DNA from: Actinomadura litoris
Lineage (GTDB): Bacteria; Actinomycetota; Actinomycetes; Streptosporangiales; Streptosporangiaceae
Direction of reading: 5' to 3'
Assembly: GCF_009733595.1 (NCBI RefSeq)
Contig: NZ_WOFH01000001.1
Span: 248,001 to 312,000 of the forward strand
Length of the DNA: 64,000 nucleotides
In this document: piece by piece, positions 8,842-16,660 of the stretch
How the letters are laid out: every line of letters starts with the position of its first letter
Numbering within the stretch: the first letter of the stretch is position 1
The notes under the pieces: generated by a model
Told to the model about the DNA's origin: nothing
The model's database searches: none
What the model saw: only the letters and a program-made list of their open reading frames with translations
Made by a program: the position numbers and the translations under genes

Positions 8842-8857
8842 ACGTGTGATCTCACGT
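8842..8857. promoter_or_regulatory. Inverted repeat upstream of the EACC1-CHAT pair
   Basis: ACGTG-N6-CACGT, 98 bp before the EACC1 start in the 266-bp gap shared with the M20 gene. It could be an operator for either gene; no -35/-10 pair stands out next to it. Confidence 0.35.
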
Positions 8858-8954
8858 CCACCGCGTTCATGGCGAACCGCTCGATTTCGGCGCGCGGTCG
8901 GTGGCAGAGTTAAGGTCGTCCCTGGTCGAACGCCTCCGCAGAGGATGAATCCGT

Positions 8955-9362
8955 ATGAGCCCCCATCTGGAATTCGAACTGAGACTCGACGGAGTCGACG
9001 ATCACCATGACGCGGAGCGACTGCGCCGCGGGCTGCGGGACGCGCTGCAGGACACCCCGGACGCCGGCGTCGTCAAGATCCACGAGGTGAACGTCGCGAC
9101 GCCGCCCCCCGGGCGGCGGGCCTCGACGACGGAGATCTTCGGCCTGGTCGTGGAATCGGTCGCCACGATCGCCACCGTGGTCCAGATCGTGCAGATCTGG
9201 CTCCAGCGGACCCCACGCCAAACCGAGACGCCGCCCTCGATCACGCTCACGATCGACGGGAACTCCGTCACCGTGACCAGCCCGCCGACCCCCGCCGAGA
9301 CCCAGATCATCGAGCGGTTCATCGACCGGCACGGCAATGCGGGGGGCCATGACGGCGGCTGA
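8955..9362 (+). CDS. EACC1-like effector-associated constant component
   Basis: 135 aa. The N-terminal alpha/beta part (FELRLDGVDDHHDAERLRRGLR) is followed by one hydrophobic helix at ~58-80 (EIFGLVVESVATIATVVQIVQIW) and a short beta-strand tail with LTIDGNSVTV. This layout matches the EACC1 family, small proteins found with variable effectors and proteases in actinobacterial conflict systems, where they are thought to link or hold effectors. Its last 26 nt overlap the CHAT protease gene, so the two are surely co-translated. The hydrophobic helix suggests membrane association or tight packing with its partner. Confidence 0.75.
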   Translation: MSPHLEFELRLDGVDDHHDAERLRRGLRDALQDTPDAGVVKIHEVNVATPPPGRRASTTEIFGLVVESVATIATVVQIVQIWLQRTPRQTETPPSITLTIDGNSVTVTSPPTPAETQIIERFIDRHGNAGGHDGG

Positions 9363-11589
9363 ACCGGTGACCATGCTGCGCGTCATGGTCAGCCGGAACG
9401 ACGACAAGACCCGCTACTCCTACGATCTGCGCACCGCCGGCAGCGGGGTCGGCGGCGCGCTGGAGTACGAGAACTCGGTCGAGATCCCCCAGGCGCTCGT
9501 CGAGGCCGTCTGCACCGACATCAACAACGTGCTGCGGTCGGCGCTGGACAGGGCGACGAACGACGACCCGGCGCCGGGCGGCCGCGTGGACCACCGCGCG
9601 AAGCTCACCGAGCACGGGCAACTGCTGTACCAGCTGCTGTTCCGTTCGGCGCAGGGCGACGGCGAGCCCGAGATCGCGACCCGCATACGCCTCTCGCAGG
9701 GCCCGCTGCTCGTGCGGACCGACGAGTCGGTGGTCCCCTGGGACCTGCTCCACGACGGGACGGACTTCCTCGGCCTCACCCAGGACCTCGGGCAGGGCTC
9801 GATCGTGCGGAAGCTCCCGGTCAGCGGCCGGGAGGTGGGCCGCATCGAGCGCGCGCTGATCGTCGGCGACCCGCTCGGGGACCAGCCCATGGCGCGGTCG
9901 GAGGCCGAGCACGTCGCCAAGTGGCTGACCGAGCGCGGGACGGAGTGCACGCTGCTGCTGGGCGCGCGGGCCACGCTGGTCAGCGTGGTCAAGCAGCTCA
10001 GGGCGACCTCCTTCGACCTGCTGCACTACTGCGGGCACGTCTCCCTCACCAGCAAGCCCGCCGACAGCGGCCTGATGCTGCACGGCCGCGAGATCCTGAA
10101 CGAGGCCGCGCTGCGGATCGCCACGATGGCGGGGGCGCCGCCCGTGGTGTTCGTCAACGGCTGCCAGTCCGCCCGTCCGATCGCGAACCTGTGCCTGTCG
10201 TTCCTGACGATGGGCGCGAAGGTGGTCGTGGGCACCAGGGCCGAGGTCTCCGAGCGCAGCGCCAAACTCTTCGCCGAGGAGTTCTACCAGCGGCTGCTGG
10301 AGGACCAGACGGCCGGCTCGGCGGTGCGCAGGGCGCGCCACGCGCTGCTGAACGAGGCCGACGCCGGGTGGGCCTCCTTCCTCCTCTACAGCAACCCCGG
10401 GGTGCACATCACCGGCGGAGCGCCCCCGGCGGCCCCCGCGCCGCCGGCGGAGGAGGAAGGGCAGACGAGCTATTCCGACGCGGCGATCGAGCTGCTGCGC
10501 CGCGCCTACGTCGTCGCGGAGTCCAGCGGCCTGGTCACCTCCGTCGAACTGCTCTTCGCCCTCATCACCGAGACCGAGCTCCAGGCCACGATGGTGCGCG
10601 GGGTGGGCGCCGAACGGCTGGCCATGCTCTCCGCGATCCTGCACATGTTCGTCGGGACGCGGGACGAGGCCGGGGAGCGGCGCTCGGAGGAGATCGAGCT
10701 GTCCGACACCGTCCACGGCGTCCTGCTCCAGGCCGAGGAGGACGCGGCGGCCCAGGGCCGCACGGTCATCAGCCCGCGCGACATCGCGCTCGCGTTCGCG
10801 GGCACCGACGGCGGTACCTCGGCGGAGATCCCCGAGGCCGTCGGCGTCACCGTGCAGCAGCTGTTCTGCCCCGACGCGGCCGTCGCCCCCGCGGCCGAGC
10901 CCGAAGCCTCCGCGACGGACACGACGACGCAGCCGGACACGGCGACCGACACCGCCACCGACACGGGGGCCGCGGCCGACACCCTGACCGGAGCCGTCAC
11001 CCCCGCCGACACCGACACGAAGGTCGTGCCGGCGGCGAACGCGGCGGCCGTCAAGTCCTCACCCGGCGGCCTCACCGGCAGGCTCGACGCGGACGGCAGG
11101 CTGCCCCCCGGCCTCCTCGCGGACGGCACGGCCAGGGCCGTCACCGCGGCCCTGATCCTGGCGGCGGGCAAGCGGAGGGTCGTCGAGTCGCACACCTTCC
11201 TCCAGGGGTTCGCCGCGGCGGGCAGCACGGTGCTGCGCCGGGCGCTGGAGGCGCAGGGCGGCGCGGCCGAGGACGCGCTCCACGTCCTCTACGCGCCGGG
11301 CATCAGGCCCGGCAAGTTCACCCAGCGCTCCTTCGGCGCGCTCGCGACGGCCTGGGACGGCGGCGCGGGCGCGCCGATCGGCGAGGCGGCGGTCCTGAGC
11401 GCCCTGCTGTCGGACTCCCGGTCCGCCGCCCACATCTTTCTCGACCGGCTCGGCGTGGACACCGGCCGCCTGCTCAGGGACCTTCGGACGATCGAGCGGG
11501 AGCCTCCGCCGGAGGAGCCGGTGCCGGAGCCCCGCTCGGCGGAGGATCGGGAAGCGGCGCAGGAGGATCAGGGGCCGCCGCCCGGGTGA
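9337..11589 (+). CDS. CHAT (caspase-like) protease with Clp N-domain-like repeats
   Basis: 750 aa. Residues ~85-355 form a CHAT caspase-fold protease with catalytic pair His234 (LLHYCGH) and Cys276 (VNGCQS), plus the family feature VPWDLLHDG before it. After a Pro-rich linker, residues ~377-510 (SYSDAAIELLRRAYVVAES, then SPRDIALAF) and ~585-720 (ESHTFLQGF, IGEAAVLSALL) resemble Clp N-terminal repeats, split by a Thr/Asp-rich spacer (520-570). The same kind of repeat heads the AAA+ protein of the facing operon, so the two may dock. ATG 9337 overlaps the EACC1 gene; ATG 9349 is an alternative. The 3' end overlaps the zinc-ribbon gene. Confidence 0.85.
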   Translation: MRGAMTAAEPVTMLRVMVSRNDDKTRYSYDLRTAGSGVGGALEYENSVEIPQALVEAVCTDINNVLRSALDRATNDDPAPGGRVDHRAKLTEHGQLLYQLLFRSAQGDGEPEIATRIRLSQGPLLVRTDESVVPWDLLHDGTDFLGLTQDLGQGSIVRKLPVSGREVGRIERALIVGDPLGDQPMARSEAEHVAKWLTERGTECTLLLGARATLVSVVKQLRATSFDLLHYCGHVSLTSKPADSGLMLHGREILNEAALRIATMAGAPPVVFVNGCQSARPIANLCLSFLTMGAKVVVGTRAEVSERSAKLFAEEFYQRLLEDQTAGSAVRRARHALLNEADAGWASFLLYSNPGVHITGGAPPAAPAPPAEEEGQTSYSDAAIELLRRAYVVAESSGLVTSVELLFALITETELQATMVRGVGAERLAMLSAILHMFVGTRDEAGERRSEEIELSDTVHGVLLQAEEDAAAQGRTVISPRDIALAFAGTDGGTSAEIPEAVGVTVQQLFCPDAAVAPAAEPEASATDTTTQPDTATDTATDTGAAADTLTGAVTPADTDTKVVPAANAAAVKSSPGGLTGRLDADGRLPPGLLADGTARAVTAALILAAGKRRVVESHTFLQGFAAAGSTVLRRALEAQGGAAEDALHVLYAPGIRPGKFTQRSFGALATAWDGGAGAPIGEAAVLSALLSDSRSAAHIFLDRLGVDTGRLLRDLRTIEREPPPEEPVPEPRSAEDREAAQEDQGPPPG

Positions 11590-11932
11590 GGCCGAGGCCC
11601 GCGAGCCGGTCGCCCGGCCTGCGGCGCAGCACCTCCTCCCAGGCGTCCCGGGCCTCGCCGGCGTGCCCGAGCGCCTGGCAGGCGAGCGCGAACGCGTTGC
11701 GCGCCTCGATGTCGGACGGGCACCAGTGCACCACCGCCGCGAAGTAGCCGTGGGCCTCCGCGAGCCGGTTCTCCCGCGCCGCCGCGAGGCCGCGGTTGAA
11801 CAGGTGCGCGGAGTAGCCCGAGAGCAGGGCGTAGCTCCGGACCGGCGCCCCGCACCTGCCGCATTCGGCCGCGTCGTGGTCGTTCTCCGCCCCGCACCGG
11901 GGGAAGGGGCATTTCACCGTCACCGCGTTCAT
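11474..11932 (-). CDS. Zinc-ribbon TPR protein
   Basis: 152 aa. A zinc ribbon with Cys8, Cys13, Cys24 and Cys27 is followed by about two TPR-like helical pairs (ARENRLAEAHGYFAAVVHWCP; ACQALGHAGEARDAWEEVLRRRPGD) and a Pro/Ala-rich tail of ~40 residues. It is last in the Hsp70 operon, 8 nt after that gene, with GGAG before its ATG. Its final 116 bp lie inside the 3' end of the CHAT gene on the other strand, in the part encoding the low-complexity tails of both proteins. It probably serves as an adaptor. Confidence 0.75.
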   Translation of the reverse strand: MNAVTVKCPFPRCGAENDHDAAECGRCGAPVRSYALLSGYSAHLFNRGLAAARENRLAEAHGYFAAVVHWCPSDIEARNAFALACQALGHAGEARDAWEEVLRRRPGDRLAGLGLTRAAAPDPPAPLPDPPPSGAPAPAPPAEAPARSSEGP

Positions 11933-11940
11933 CGGCGCTC

Positions 11941-14508
11941 CTAGAAGTCCTCGAAGAGCTTGCCGTCGGCCTCGCCGGGCGCCGACTGGAGCAGGTTGTT
12001 GATCCGCTCCAGCTCGTCGCGCGTCCGCACGGCCCGCTGGATGACGGACTGGGGGTCGCGGGTGGCCCGGCCGCCGAGCTCCTTCAGGTCCCGCCGGATG
12101 CCCTCGACGGTGGCGCGCAGGTCGTCCCGCCCGGCGAGCACGGTGTTGCGGTGGACGGTCTCGGCCTCCTCCTCCGCGATCTGCACGATCAGCGACGCCC
12201 GCTCCTCCGGCGACATCTCGGTGCCCGCCGGCTTGTTCTGCCGGTAGCGGTCGAGGAGGTAGGACCGGTAGGCCTCCAGCTGCCGGAAGACCTCGCTGTA
12301 GGCGGCCTGGTCGCTCTCCCGGTACGCCTTCTCGCCCCGGACCCGCTGGGCCTCGATCGAACGGCTCATCTCCTGCGCGTCGTGGACCTTGTCGGCGCCC
12401 GCGAGGTAGGAGTTGATCTCGTCGCAGTCGCTGACGATCTTGTCGAAGTCGCCCTTCAGCGGCTGGAGCGGCGCACTGGCCACCTGGATGCCGGCGAGGA
12501 TCTCCTCCATCTGCTCGAACTCGTGCACCGCGCCCTTCTCGTCGCCGGTCTCCTGCGACCGCCTGTAGGCCTTGAGCGCCATGTCGAACTGGATGGAGAC
12601 GGTGGCGCGGCGCCCGGCGGGCAGGAAGGACGCGGCGTCCTGGAACCCCTGCTCCAGGCCGGTGACCTCGTCGGGGCTCGGCATCGCGCGCTCCGCCGGG
12701 GCCTGCACGTCGAACTCGAACGGCTGGTCGCCGATCGTGCCCTGGGCGGTGAGGTAGGAGTGGCGGTCCATCTGCACCTCAAGGTGGATCCGGGTGCCGC
12801 GCGGCGTCGAGGAGTCCACCGGGACCCGGATCACCTGGATGTTCTTGCTCCGCTGGTAGATGGGGAGCAGCAGCGTCTCGGTGTCGCCGGGGTGGGAGAA
12901 GTCGAACTCCGCGCTCGTCGGCAGTTCCTGGAGCTCGGGGATCAGCGTCTTGCGGCGCTTCTGGCCCGCCTGGTTGACCTCCAGCAGGATGGCCTTGGGG
13001 CAGACGGCGGTGTTGCTCACGCCGGGCAGCCGGCGCGCCTCCTCGCTCTGGGTGATCGGACGCCCGACCGCCGCCACGAGCCGGTCGTCGCGGTCGAACA
13101 CCTCGAACCCGAGCATGGTCTCCACGCCCTGCCGGAGGGCGACGCCCTTGAAGGCGAAGCTGCCGCGCGGGCCGATGTCGGAGTCGTCCTCGACGCCGTC
13201 GGGGGTCTGGAGCTTGACGTACCCGCCGGTGAGGTCGTGCTCGCCGGTGAGCGACTCGACCGTCCCGCCGACGTGCGTGGTCTCCCGCGCGCTGGCCGAG
13301 GTGCCGCGGAAGGAGACCCGGACGGTGCGTCCGGAGTCGTAGACCGACAGCCCGCCGGTCACCGCCGCGCGGATCGCGGCGCCCATCGCCACGACCGTGT
13401 CGACCTGCTCGTAGACGGGCTCGTCGCACTTGGCTCCCGCGCACAGCTCGGTGGCCACCATCTCCCGGACGAGCGGGATGTGCGTGGAGCCGCCCGCGAG
13501 GATGATCTCGTCCACGTCCGACAGCGAGATGCCCGCCTTCTCCTGGGCGCGTTCGAGGGCCTCGTGGCAGTAGGCGAGCGTCCGCTCGACGTGCGGGCGG
13601 ACGACCGCGTCCAGCTCGGACCGCTCGATGACCGCCTCGATCAGCACGGGGTCGCCCGCCTTGTCGAGGATCCGCCCGTTCTCGCGCCAGGCGTAGTCGG
13701 GCTCGCTGGACAGCCCGACCTTCACGCCCTCGGCGAGCCGCTTGATGTCGTCGAACAGCAGCCGGTCGTCGGCGTCGCCGTGCGGGTCGAGGTCGAGCGC
13801 CGCGCCCTCGGCGCAGAGCATCTCCAGCAGGTGGCGGGTGAAGTCGGCGTCGATGTCGTCCCCGCCCAGCCGGTTGTTGCCGCTGATGCCGAGCACCTCG
13901 TAGACCCCGGCCGTGCACCGCACGACGCTGACGTCGAACGTCCCGCCGCCGAGGTCGTAGACCATGAAGGTCCCGTCGCGGCGGCCGGTGCGCCAGCAGT
14001 GGTGGGACGCGGCGGCCGTCGGCTCGTGCAGCAGCTCCAGGCATTCCAGGCCCGCCATCTCGGCGGCCCGGCGGGTCGCGTCGATCTGCGGCTGGTCGAA
14101 GTAGGCGGGCACGGTGACGATGGCGCGGTCGACCTGCCAGGTCGTGTCGGAGGTCTCGAAGCGCGCGACGTCCTCCTCGATCTGGCGCTTCATCTCCGCG
14201 AGGATCGCCGCCGACACCGCCTCGGGCGTGATCGGCGCCCCCGCGAGCCGCACGCTGTCCGGCTGCCCCATGCTCCGCTTGATCGAGGTGATCGGCTCGG
14301 GGCGGCGGCCCACCTGGTTGCGCGCCCGGCGGCCGACGACCAGCTCGGCGTCCGGGCCCGAGCGCCAGACGCAGCTCGGCGTCGTGCGGAACTTGGTGAC
14401 CGGATCGCGGTGGATGACGATGTCGGTGTCGGTCGGATCCATGATGGCGACGGCGCTGTTGGTGGTGCCGAGGTCGATGCCGACCGCCTTGCTCACGACC
14501 TGTGTCAT
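11941..14508 (-). CDS. Enlarged Hsp70 (DnaK-like) chaperone
   Basis: 855 aa against about 610-640 for DnaK. The ATPase domain is complete: IDLGTTNSAV (11-20), VYDLGGGTFDVSVV (183-196), HEPTAAA and ILAGGSTHIPLVREM (336-350). A roughly 100-residue beta-rich segment (SFRGTSASARETTHVGG ...) follows, then a divergent substrate-binding region and a long helical C-terminus ending FEDF. ATG 14508 shares ATGA with the upstream GrpE-like gene, so chaperone and exchange factor are translated together. Its place beside a Clp-like ATPase, kinase and CHAT protease suggests a dedicated chaperone, not the housekeeping DnaK. Confidence 0.9.
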   Translation of the reverse strand: MTQVVSKAVGIDLGTTNSAVAIMDPTDTDIVIHRDPVTKFRTTPSCVWRSGPDAELVVGRRARNQVGRRPEPITSIKRSMGQPDSVRLAGAPITPEAVSAAILAEMKRQIEEDVARFETSDTTWQVDRAIVTVPAYFDQPQIDATRRAAEMAGLECLELLHEPTAAASHHCWRTGRRDGTFMVYDLGGGTFDVSVVRCTAGVYEVLGISGNNRLGGDDIDADFTRHLLEMLCAEGAALDLDPHGDADDRLLFDDIKRLAEGVKVGLSSEPDYAWRENGRILDKAGDPVLIEAVIERSELDAVVRPHVERTLAYCHEALERAQEKAGISLSDVDEIILAGGSTHIPLVREMVATELCAGAKCDEPVYEQVDTVVAMGAAIRAAVTGGLSVYDSGRTVRVSFRGTSASARETTHVGGTVESLTGEHDLTGGYVKLQTPDGVEDDSDIGPRGSFAFKGVALRQGVETMLGFEVFDRDDRLVAAVGRPITQSEEARRLPGVSNTAVCPKAILLEVNQAGQKRRKTLIPELQELPTSAEFDFSHPGDTETLLLPIYQRSKNIQVIRVPVDSSTPRGTRIHLEVQMDRHSYLTAQGTIGDQPFEFDVQAPAERAMPSPDEVTGLEQGFQDAASFLPAGRRATVSIQFDMALKAYRRSQETGDEKGAVHEFEQMEEILAGIQVASAPLQPLKGDFDKIVSDCDEINSYLAGADKVHDAQEMSRSIEAQRVRGEKAYRESDQAAYSEVFRQLEAYRSYLLDRYRQNKPAGTEMSPEERASLIVQIAEEEAETVHRNTVLAGRDDLRATVEGIRRDLKELGGRATRDPQSVIQRAVRTRDELERINNLLQSAPGEADGKLFEDF

Positions 14509-15095
14509 CGCGTGCCTTCCCCATCCTCGTCGTGGTCGCCGGTTGCGTCCCGCTCTTCTTCTTCGGGCTCGGGCGCCCCCATCAGCACCAGCCCGGGGCG
14601 GACCACCGCCCCCTCGCGCAGCACGACCGGCTCGATCGTCCGCGCCACGACCTCGGCCGTGTACTCGGCGCCGTACTTCCAGCCCTTCACCTCGACCCGG
14701 TCCTCCACCTCGGCGAGCGGGCGGTCGGTGGGGTCCTCGTAGGTGACGCCGCCCCGGCGCAGCAGGTCGAGCGCCTCGTCCTTCAGCAGCCGGAACTCCT
14801 GATGGACGCGGCCGAGCCCGGCCTCGGCGAGCGCGTCCCGGTGGCGGTTCAGCGCCACGTCCCACCGGGCGAGCAGGGCCACCTGGTCGTAGGCCATGTC
14901 GAGCGCCTGGTCGAGCGCGGCCTGGGACCGGCCCCGCTCGGCGCTGAGCGCGGACCGGTGGAGTTGCAGCGCCGCGCCCATCTCGGCGGCGGGCGAGACG
15001 AGCGCCGGGTCCGGAGGGGCCGGGCGCTCCTCGAACGCGTCCCATCCGTAGGGCAGGTCCTCGGGCACCGGCCCGGCCTCATCCGAAGAGGACAT
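14505..15095 (-). CDS. GrpE-like nucleotide exchange factor
   Basis: 196 aa. Two helices (ALQLHRSALSAERGRSQAALDQ ... HQEFRLLKDEALDLL) lead into a C-terminal beta wing with VVARTIEPVVLREGAVVRPGLVLMG, the pattern of GrpE C-terminal strands. It should trigger ADP release from the Hsp70 encoded immediately downstream (ATGA overlap). It also overlaps the preceding J-like gene by 17 nt. It is divergent from housekeeping GrpE, and the assignment rests on the wing motif and on position. Confidence 0.75.
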   Translation of the reverse strand: MSSSDEAGPVPEDLPYGWDAFEERPAPPDPALVSPAAEMGAALQLHRSALSAERGRSQAALDQALDMAYDQVALLARWDVALNRHRDALAEAGLGRVHQEFRLLKDEALDLLRRGGVTYEDPTDRPLAEVEDRVEVKGWKYGAEYTAEVVARTIEPVVLREGAVVRPGLVLMGAPEPEEEERDATGDHDEDGEGTR

Positions 15096-15534
15096 CGGAC
15101 ACCTCCAGCGGGGGCTCGTCGAGCCGGGGCCGGACGGGCACGTGCCGGACGGCCTCGTCGACGTCCACCTCGGGCGGGGTGAGCATCCAGTCCAGGACGA
15201 CGTCGATGATCTGCGGGATGTCGAACACCTCGGGCGAGGGCCGGCCCGCGGCGCGCAGCGCCGCGGGGTCCACCGGGCTCGCGCGGTGCCGGCGCTCGAA
15301 CCGGGCCCACCGGTCGTCGTCGTAGTCGGTCCCGGGGACTTCGAGGATCGCGTGGACCCTGCGGGCGGCCTCGTCGTGGATCAGCTCGCCCACGGCCCAG
15401 CGGTAGACGTCGCGCTCCTCGTCGCTCGTGGCGAGGTCGGCCATCTCCTGGCCGCGTTCGACGATGAGTTCCCGGTCGGCGTCGACGGGCAGCCCGAGCG
15501 CGTGGAAGGGGTTGCGCCCCGTCTGGTTGCTCAT
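15079..15534 (-). CDS. J-domain-like protein without HPD
   Basis: 151 aa. The opening NPFHALGLPVDADRELI and the two helices after it look like the start of a J domain (NPxxxLGL, then helix II and III), but the HPD tripeptide that activates Hsp70 ATPase is missing. The C-terminal half (FDIPQIIDVVLDWMLTPP) is unassigned. Its location directly before GrpE-like and Hsp70 genes supports an Hsp70 co-factor role, perhaps non-activating. ATG 15534 follows GGAGAA. Confidence 0.55.
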   Translation of the reverse strand: MSNQTGRNPFHALGLPVDADRELIVERGQEMADLATSDEERDVYRWAVGELIHDEAARRVHAILEVPGTDYDDDRWARFERRHRASPVDPAALRAAGRPSPEVFDIPQIIDVVLDWMLTPPEVDVDEAVRHVPVRPRLDEPPLEVSDVLFG

Positions 15535-15553
15535 TTCTCCAGCCCTCCCTCTC

Positions 15554-16660
15554 CTATCGCGAACGGATTCTTTCGAGCCAGGTGGTGGCCTCGCTGTTGG
15601 CCGGGCTCCATTCCAGCGCGGCGGTCAGCTCGCGTTCCTGACCGGGCCCCGGATCCAGCGCGGCGGCGCGGAAGAGGTGGTGCTCCGCGAGGGCCTGATT
15701 CTCGATCTTCAGTGAGTCTCCCTTTTCACAGATGGCGGCGAGTTCGTCCGCGCAGGAACGGGCCTGGTCGACGACCGTCTTGACCTTCGGGCGCCCGCCG
15801 TCGACCAGCATGAAATCGCACCACGAGTTGTACCAGCCGAGGCATGTGCGCAATGCCTGTTTGAACGGGACCCCGAGGCTCAGGAACGGCCCCAGGTGCT
15901 CGATTCCCGCCGCGTAGTCGGCGGGCAGCCCCTCCGGAAGCCGGGTCAGCCGCTCGGGTTCGGTGGTGATCCGTTCGGCGGTCTGGACGACGTCGGCGCA
16001 CCACGCGTCGAGGAGTCCGGCGGCGACGGCGGCGATCTCGTCCGCGCGTTCGCGGTCCACCGCGTAGTCGTAGGGGACGCTCTGCCGCCGGAGCAGCTCC
16101 TCGACCGCCTCGCTGCCCGACCGGCAGGCGGCGAGGCAGTTCAGGTGCGTGCGGGCGACCGCGTGCTCGCCCGCCGCCAGGGCGCGGGCGCCCTGGCGGG
16201 CGTGGATCTCCAGCAGTTCGGTCGCGAGCTGTGAACGGACGCGCGACTCGTCGTCCACGTCGCCTTGGCGCTCCCAGAACGCCGGGCTGGCCAGCAGCAG
16301 GAACCAGAGGGCGGTGGCCGCCTCCAGCTCCGCCTCCGCCGGGCCGGGGCCGGCGAGCCGCCGGAACGCCCTTTCCCGGTAGGCGACCGCGAGCGAATGG
16401 TAGACGTCGATGTCGGGGCCGCCCACCTCCAGATGCCGGGCCCATTGCCGGGCCGCCTCGGCGTCGGTCTCCCGGAGCAGGGCCGCCCGCAGGTCGCCGT
16501 TCTGCTCAATGGCGGCTTCGAGCCTGCGGTAACGGCCGGTGCGTTTCATCGCCTCCGGCGGCTCCAGCGATTCCAGGGCGATCAGCCGGTCCGTGCACGC
16601 CTCCAGTTCCAGGGCGTCGGCGAGCGCGAACAGTTCGTCGGCGGACGGCTTGGATCTCAC
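15554..16660 (-). CDS. Helical-repeat protein of the chaperone operon, unknown function
   Basis: 368 aa, almost all alpha-helical, soluble, with no motif of a known enzyme. Helical pairs such as LEAATALWFLLLASPAFWERQGD and QALAEHHLFRAAALDPGPGQERELTAALEWSPANSEATTWLERI at the C-terminus read like TPR units. GTG 16660 shares GTGA with the upstream gene stop. I do not recognise a family; the operon suggests a scaffold or client-recognition role. Confidence 0.65.
   Translation of the reverse strand: MRSKPSADELFALADALELEACTDRLIALESLEPPEAMKRTGRYRRLEAAIEQNGDLRAALLRETDAEAARQWARHLEVGGPDIDVYHSLAVAYRERAFRRLAGPGPAEAELEAATALWFLLLASPAFWERQGDVDDESRVRSQLATELLEIHARQGARALAAGEHAVARTHLNCLAACRSGSEAVEELLRRQSVPYDYAVDRERADEIAAVAAGLLDAWCADVVQTAERITTEPERLTRLPEGLPADYAAGIEHLGPFLSLGVPFKQALRTCLGWYNSWCDFMLVDGGRPKVKTVVDQARSCADELAAICEKGDSLKIENQALAEHHLFRAAALDPGPGQERELTAALEWSPANSEATTWLERIRSR

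Noticed and set aside
12151..14742. Long open frame on the strand opposite Hsp70 (863 codons)
   Set aside because: It mirrors the Hsp70 reading in low-complexity Arg/Ala/Gly/Val sequence with no family motif. Such antisense frames are common in high G+C DNA.
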